From positions 82,800 through 146,799 of the forward strand of contig JAEMSI010000001.1 in NCBI GenBank assembly GCA_016462905.1: 64,000 nt of DNA, given 5' to 3'. Shown one piece after another: positions 59,711-64,000 of the stretch. Source of the DNA: Polynucleobacter sp. GTDB lineage: Bacteria > Pseudomonadota > Gammaproteobacteria > Burkholderiales > Burkholderiaceae. How positions within the stretch are numbered: the stretch's first letter is position 1; every line of letters starts with the position of its first letter. Under the pieces are notes generated by a model. It was given only the letters and a program-made list of their open reading frames with translations. It was not told where the DNA came from and did not search any database. Both the position numbers and the translations under genes were made by a program.

Positions 59711-60658
59711 ATGTCCAGCAATTCTCTGGCCCAACTAAAACAACTCACTACCGTAGTTGCCGATACCGGCGATTTTGAACGGATGCGCGAATTTCATCCA
59801 CAAGACGCCACAACCAACCCGTCACTCATTTTAAAAGCCGTTCAAATCCCCTGTTATGGCGTATTGGTTGAAAAGGTACTGATTAATAACCCCAGTGATA
59901 GTCCAAGCGATTTGCTTGACCGAGTATTGGTGGCTTTCGGCCTTGAAATCCTCAAAATTGTTCCCGGCCGGGTCTCCACCGAGGTGGACGCTCGCCTTTC
60001 CTTCGATACAAAGGAAACTATTGCCAAAGCACGTCATTTAATTGGTCTCTATGAAGAGCTTGGAATTGATCGCCAACGGGTTCTGATTAAATTAGCAAGC
60101 ACTTGGGAAAGCATCGAAGCAGCCAAAGTACTGGAAGCCGAAGGGATTCACTGCAATATGACCTTGCTCTTTTCTTTAGTTCAGGCGGTAGCTTGCGCTA
60201 ATGCGCAGGCTACCCTGATTTCACCTTTTGTAGGTCGCATTAGCGATTGGTACAAAAAATCACTCGGCGCAGAATGGTCTACCGAGAAAAATGCAGGACC
60301 AAATGATCCTGGCGTCTTATCGGTGAAGTCGATATACGGCTATTACAAACATTTCGATATCAAAACAGAAATTATGGGGGCCAGTTTTCGTAATGTCGAC
60401 CAAATTTTGCAACTCGCTGGTTGTGATTTATTAACTATTAGCCCTGAACTCTTGGCTGAATTGCAAAGTATGGAAACGCACGTTGAAGCCCGCTTACGGG
60501 TAGCTGATGCCAAACAAAATCCGATTCAAGCGATCGAACTCAATCGAGATCGTTTTCATCAACTCCTCAATGCCGACCCGATGGCAAGCGAAAAACTCAG
60601 TGAAGGAATCAAAACCTTCTGTGCCGATATTGAAAAACTCGAGGCCTTATTGGCCTAA
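59711..60658 (+). CDS. tal: Transaldolase
   Basis: [51 protein letters not shown]. Confidence 0.97.
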   Translation: MSSNSLAQLKQLTTVVADTGDFERMREFHPQDATTNPSLILKAVQIPCYGVLVEKVLINNPSDSPSDLLDRVLVAFGLEILKIVPGRVSTEVDARLSFDTKETIAKARHLIGLYEELGIDRQRVLIKLASTWESIEAAKVLEAEGIHCNMTLLFSLVQAVACANAQATLISPFVGRISDWYKKSLGAEWSTEKNAGPNDPGVLSVKSIYGYYKHFDIKTEIMGASFRNVDQILQLAGCDLLTISPELLAELQSMETHVEARLRVADAKQNPIQAIELNRDRFHQLLNADPMASEKLSEGIKTFCADIEKLEALLA

Positions 60659-60675
60659 ATTAATTTTTCATTAGC

Positions 60676-61446
60676 TTAATTTTTAATTAGCAGACGTTGG
60701 CGTTGCGCTTCGTATAAAACGATGGCCGAAGCCACCGACACATTGAGGCTTTCAACCACGCCGTGCATCGGAATATGAACCAATTGGTCGCAATTCTCAC
60801 GCGTTAAGCGCCGCATCCCCTCACCTTCAGCACCCATCACAATTGCAGTCGGGCCGGTAAAATCAAGTTCGTAAATCGATTTTTCGGCAGTGTCGTCGGT
60901 GCCAACTAACCATATTCCTAATTCTTGCATTTCTCGCATGGTGCGCGCTAAATTCGTTACTGTAATTAATGGCATCACTTCAGCAGCGCCACTAGCGACT
61001 TTACTCACCGTCGCATTTACCGATGCCGAACGATCTTTTGGTACAACCACACCATGAACCCCAGCGCCATCGGCAGCGCGTAAGCAAGCGCCTAAATTAT
61101 GGGGGTCGGTAACGCCGTCTAAAACCAAGAGCAAAGGCGCATTTTTTTCTAAATCTAGACTATCGAGCAATTCAGGTAAAGTACGTGCCACTATAGTGGG
61201 ATCGGCTAAAGCAACAATCCCCTGATGTCGATCGTGCCCTGCTAAATTATGTAAGCGTTCGGCATTACCAGCATAGAGACGTTTGCCTAAAATCGGCTCA
61301 GCTTGTTTTATAAAATCGGTCATCCGCCGATCGCGGCGCGCGGGATCGTAATATACCGCTTGAATACTTTGTGCGTCCGTTCGTAAGCGCGTTTGCACCG
61401 AATGAAAGCCCAACAGAATTTGCTTGCCCTTTGACGCTAAATTCAT
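60676..61446 (-). CDS. rlmB: 23S rRNA (guanosine-2'-O-)-methyltransferase RlmB (SpoU family)
   Basis: LVLDGVTDPHNLGACLRAADGAGVHGVVVPKDRSA, MGAEGEGMRRLTRENCDQLVHIPMHGVVESLNVSVA. Confidence 0.96.
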   Translation of the reverse strand: MNLASKGKQILLGFHSVQTRLRTDAQSIQAVYYDPARRDRRMTDFIKQAEPILGKRLYAGNAERLHNLAGHDRHQGIVALADPTIVARTLPELLDSLDLEKNAPLLLVLDGVTDPHNLGACLRAADGAGVHGVVVPKDRSASVNATVSKVASGAAEVMPLITVTNLARTMREMQELGIWLVGTDDTAEKSIYELDFTGPTAIVMGAEGEGMRRLTRENCDQLVHIPMHGVVESLNVSVASAIVLYEAQRQRLLIKN

Positions 61447-63866
61447 TTCCGTTTGCCTTTATTGCTCTTGCGTGCCATCGTAGCGCCTGTCCCAGGCTGT
61501 CTAGCAGTTTTATTGTCTCTCCCAGAACGTGATTTAGAGGAGGATTTTTTGCGACCAGCAGGTGTAGTGCTAGCTACACCCGTAGTTGGTTTATTGTCGG
61601 GTCTAGTTTTATGACTGGCTGCTTTTTTACCCGACTTGCCGTTTTTCTTATTGGTTTTGTTTGGCTTATTCACAGCATCGCTCATTAAGCTTAAGGGTCG
61701 ATGACGTGCTGCTGGTGATAGTCCTAGGCCATCACGATCTAAAGTGGCCGATTTAACTAAACTGAACTCTATTTTCCGCGCATCTAAGTCAACCCGACTG
61801 ACTAATACGTGTAAACGATCGCCTAAGCGATGCCGAATACCAGTCCGCTCACCCCGCAATTCTTGACGCGCCTCATCGTATTGATAATAGTCACCACCCA
61901 ATTCGGTGACGTGCACCATACCCTCAACAAATAGATTTTCGAGTTGCACAAACAAACCGAAGCTGGCGACACTCGTAATCGAACCGGCGTATTCTTGCCC
62001 AAGATGATCGCGCATGTAATAACACTTTAACCATGCCTCAACATCGCGCGAAGCTTCATCGGCGCGCCGCTCATTCGATGAGCAATGCACACCAAATTGC
62101 GCCCACACCATATTGGCGCTTTCCTTGGCCATTTTTTGGCCATCCTTGCCTCCCGAATTCGTCTTACTAGACTTTGATTTAGCCTCGTTTTTATTCGCTT
62201 CATGCGATTGTTTTGCTGCCGCGGCATTGCTTCTTCCCAAACCTTTTCGGGGCATGGTGAGATTCATCGGCACATCAGCAGGAATGCTGGGGTAGTAATT
62301 TTTCTTACTCAGAATTGCTTTAATCGAGCGATGCACTAATAAATCAGGATAGCGTCGAATTGGGCTCGTAAAGTGCGCGTAAGCCGGATACGATAAACCG
62401 TAATGTCCCAAGTTCTCAGGTTGATAAATTGCTTGCTGCATCGAGCGCAAGACCACCATCTGTAACATCCCCGCGTCAGGACGCTGTTTAATTTCCTTCA
62501 TTAAACGCGAAAAATCTTTGGGTTGAGGTTTTTCGTTACCCGATAAGTTCAAACCGGCATTACGTAACACTTGCTTTAAGGTTTGAATTTTTTCTTCTGA
62601 AGGTTGATCATGAACACGATACAAACTTAGATGATTATGTTTCTTTAAAAAATCGGCAGCGCAAACGTTAGCGGTTAACATACATTCTTCAATTACACGA
62701 TGTGCATCGTTACGCATACGCGGCTCAATCCGCAAAATCTTACCGAGCTCGTTACTAATAATCTGAGTTTCGGTGGTTTCGAAATCAATTGCCCCGCGCT
62801 TCTCTCGTGCGGCTAGCAATACCTTAAATAATTGATATAAATTTCCAAGATGTCCTCTAAACTCGGCGTAATGGGCCGCTTCAGGACCTTTGGTGTTACT
62901 TAAAATTTCCCATACGGTGTCATAGGTAAAACGTTGCGCTGAATGCATTACGGCGGGATAAAACTGGTAAGCCAAAATTACGCCACGCAAATCCACCACA
63001 GCATCGCACACCATGCATAAGCGATCGACTCCAGGGTTTAATGAACACAAACCATTCGAGATTTTCTCAGGCAACATCGGAATCACCCGCCGTGGAAAGT
63101 ACACTGAGGTAGCGCGCAAAAGCGCTTCTTTGTCGAGTGGATGCCCTGGTTTAACGTAGTAAGAAACATCCGCAATCGCCACAATTAAGCGCCATGCTTT
63201 GGCATTGTTGTGGGTAATGGGCTCACAATAGACGGCATCATCAAAATCCCGAGCGTCTGCGCCATCAATGGTCACCAAAGGAATATCGCGCAAATCAACC
63301 CGTTGCTCAACATCGTTTTCAGTTACGGTGCTGGGCAAAGCTTCGGCTTCTTTTAATACTTCGGGTGGAAAAATATGCGGCACACCGTATTTACGTACGG
63401 CAATTTCAATTTCCATTCCTGGATCATCGATCTCACCCAAGACTTCAACCACCCTACCTACCGCTTGGCGATAACTATCGGGATAGTCAATAATTTCAAC
63501 GCTCACTACTTGACCCAATTTAGCGTTAGCTTGGCCCCGTGGAGGAATCAAAATATCGTGACCAATTCGTTTATCTTCAGGGGCCACAATCAGGACGCCA
63601 TTCTCATTTAAAAGGCGGCCAATCACGACTTTATTGGCATGCACCAATACTTCAACAATTTGTCCCTCAGGTCGTCCACGACGATCTGTGCCCACTAGAC
63701 GCAAGGACACGCGATCGCCATGCATCACACGAGACATTTCTCGTTCAGAAAGAAAGATATCCTCACCACCATCATCGGGAACCACAAAGCCGAAACCATC
63801 GCGGTGACCCTGTACGGTTCCCATGCGATCAGAGTCGCGTTGCACTACTACATCGTTTTTACGCAT
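61443..63866 (-). CDS. rnr: Ribonuclease R
   Basis: RNB domain (TIDGADARDFDDAVYCEPI, YFPRRVIPMLPEKISNGLCSLNP), S1 domain, basic C-terminal tail; N terminus unusually short. Confidence 0.95.
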   Translation of the reverse strand: MRKNDVVVQRDSDRMGTVQGHRDGFGFVVPDDGGEDIFLSEREMSRVMHGDRVSLRLVGTDRRGRPEGQIVEVLVHANKVVIGRLLNENGVLIVAPEDKRIGHDILIPPRGQANAKLGQVVSVEIIDYPDSYRQAVGRVVEVLGEIDDPGMEIEIAVRKYGVPHIFPPEVLKEAEALPSTVTENDVEQRVDLRDIPLVTIDGADARDFDDAVYCEPITHNNAKAWRLIVAIADVSYYVKPGHPLDKEALLRATSVYFPRRVIPMLPEKISNGLCSLNPGVDRLCMVCDAVVDLRGVILAYQFYPAVMHSAQRFTYDTVWEILSNTKGPEAAHYAEFRGHLGNLYQLFKVLLAAREKRGAIDFETTETQIISNELGKILRIEPRMRNDAHRVIEECMLTANVCAADFLKKHNHLSLYRVHDQPSEEKIQTLKQVLRNAGLNLSGNEKPQPKDFSRLMKEIKQRPDAGMLQMVVLRSMQQAIYQPENLGHYGLSYPAYAHFTSPIRRYPDLLVHRSIKAILSKKNYYPSIPADVPMNLTMPRKGLGRSNAAAAKQSHEANKNEAKSKSSKTNSGGKDGQKMAKESANMVWAQFGVHCSSNERRADEASRDVEAWLKCYYMRDHLGQEYAGSITSVASFGLFVQLENLFVEGMVHVTELGGDYYQYDEARQELRGERTGIRHRLGDRLHVLVSRVDLDARKIEFSLVKSATLDRDGLGLSPAARHRPLSLMSDAVNKPNKTNKKNGKSGKKAASHKTRPDNKPTTGVASTTPAGRKKSSSKSRSGRDNKTARQPGTGATMARKSNKGKRK

Positions 63867-63949
63867 GTATACCTATATTAATTCTTATTCTTCTTATTAT
63901 TGCCGATTATTGTGAAACCCCGACCAAAGGGCTCGTTTCGCTTTACTTC

Positions 63950-63955
63950 TATAAT
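63950..63955 (+). promoter_or_regulatory. -10 element TATAAT of the tRNA-Leu gene
   Basis: TATAATGGTCGCTG directly upstream of the tRNA. Confidence 0.5.
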
Positions 63956-63964
63956 GGTCGCTGT

Positions 63965-64000
63965 GCCCAGATGGCGAAATTGGTAGACGCACCAGCTTCA
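63965..64000 (+). tRNA. tRNA-Leu, truncated by window end (anticodon starts CA-, so CAG or CAA)
   Basis: GCCCAGATGGCGAAATTGGTAGACGCACCAGCTTCA matches the 5' half of bacterial class II Leu tRNAs. Confidence 0.85.

Noticed and set aside
58911-60658. Divergent rpiA/tal pair as a novel pentose-phosphate regulatory unit
   Set aside because: Functionally sensible adjacency, but I saw no shared operator or unusual structure in the 74-bp intergenic region.
1-64000. CRISPR arrays, prophage, IS elements, toxin-antitoxin or restriction-modification modules
   Set aside because: No repeat-spacer arrays, terminal inverted repeats, transposase/integrase motifs or RM/TA domains were seen in the ORFs.

Overview
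The window looks like a compact, gene-dense chromosomal segment from a betaproteobacterium of the Burkholderiales. Gene content and order suggest a streamlined Polynucleobacter-like organism, but this assignment is inferred, not computed. About 60 protein-coding genes are supported. A truncated tRNA-Leu lies at the right edge and a short CDS tail at the left edge. I saw no rRNA, CRISPR array, transposase, integrase or phage module. Core content includes mdh, yaaA, rarA, umuDC (with SOS box), a pabB/pabC fusion, aat/bpt, pyrD, lldD, an IclR regulator, a phasin, aceE-aceF-lpdA, a sensor kinase/response regulator pair, folD, prlC, xthA, glnA-glnL-glnG, argA, rpiA, tal, rlmB and rnr. The accessory part is roughly 31.6-47.4 kb. 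It holds a complete malonate decarboxylase operon (mdcACDEGBH) headed by a Bug/TTT-type binding protein. It also holds a ten-gene co-directional cluster: fatty-acid hydroxylase, ABM-like protein, GntR/FCD regulator, Liv-type ABC transporter, phytanoyl-CoA-dioxygenase-like protein and a PanB homologue. That PanB homologue appears to have lost two acidic residues at the canonical metal site (equivalents of E. coli D84 and E114). This cluster is my best candidate for an undescribed catabolic system. Other findings include a shared IclR-type palindrome linking the lldD/iclR and aceE/histidine-kinase promoters, a 31-bp perfect palindrome over the phasin promoter, tandem NtrC-type boxes upstream of glnA without a visible sigma54 promoter, and an RNase R lacking its N-terminal HTH region. 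All calls come from reading the sequence and the ORF translations; no database search was run.
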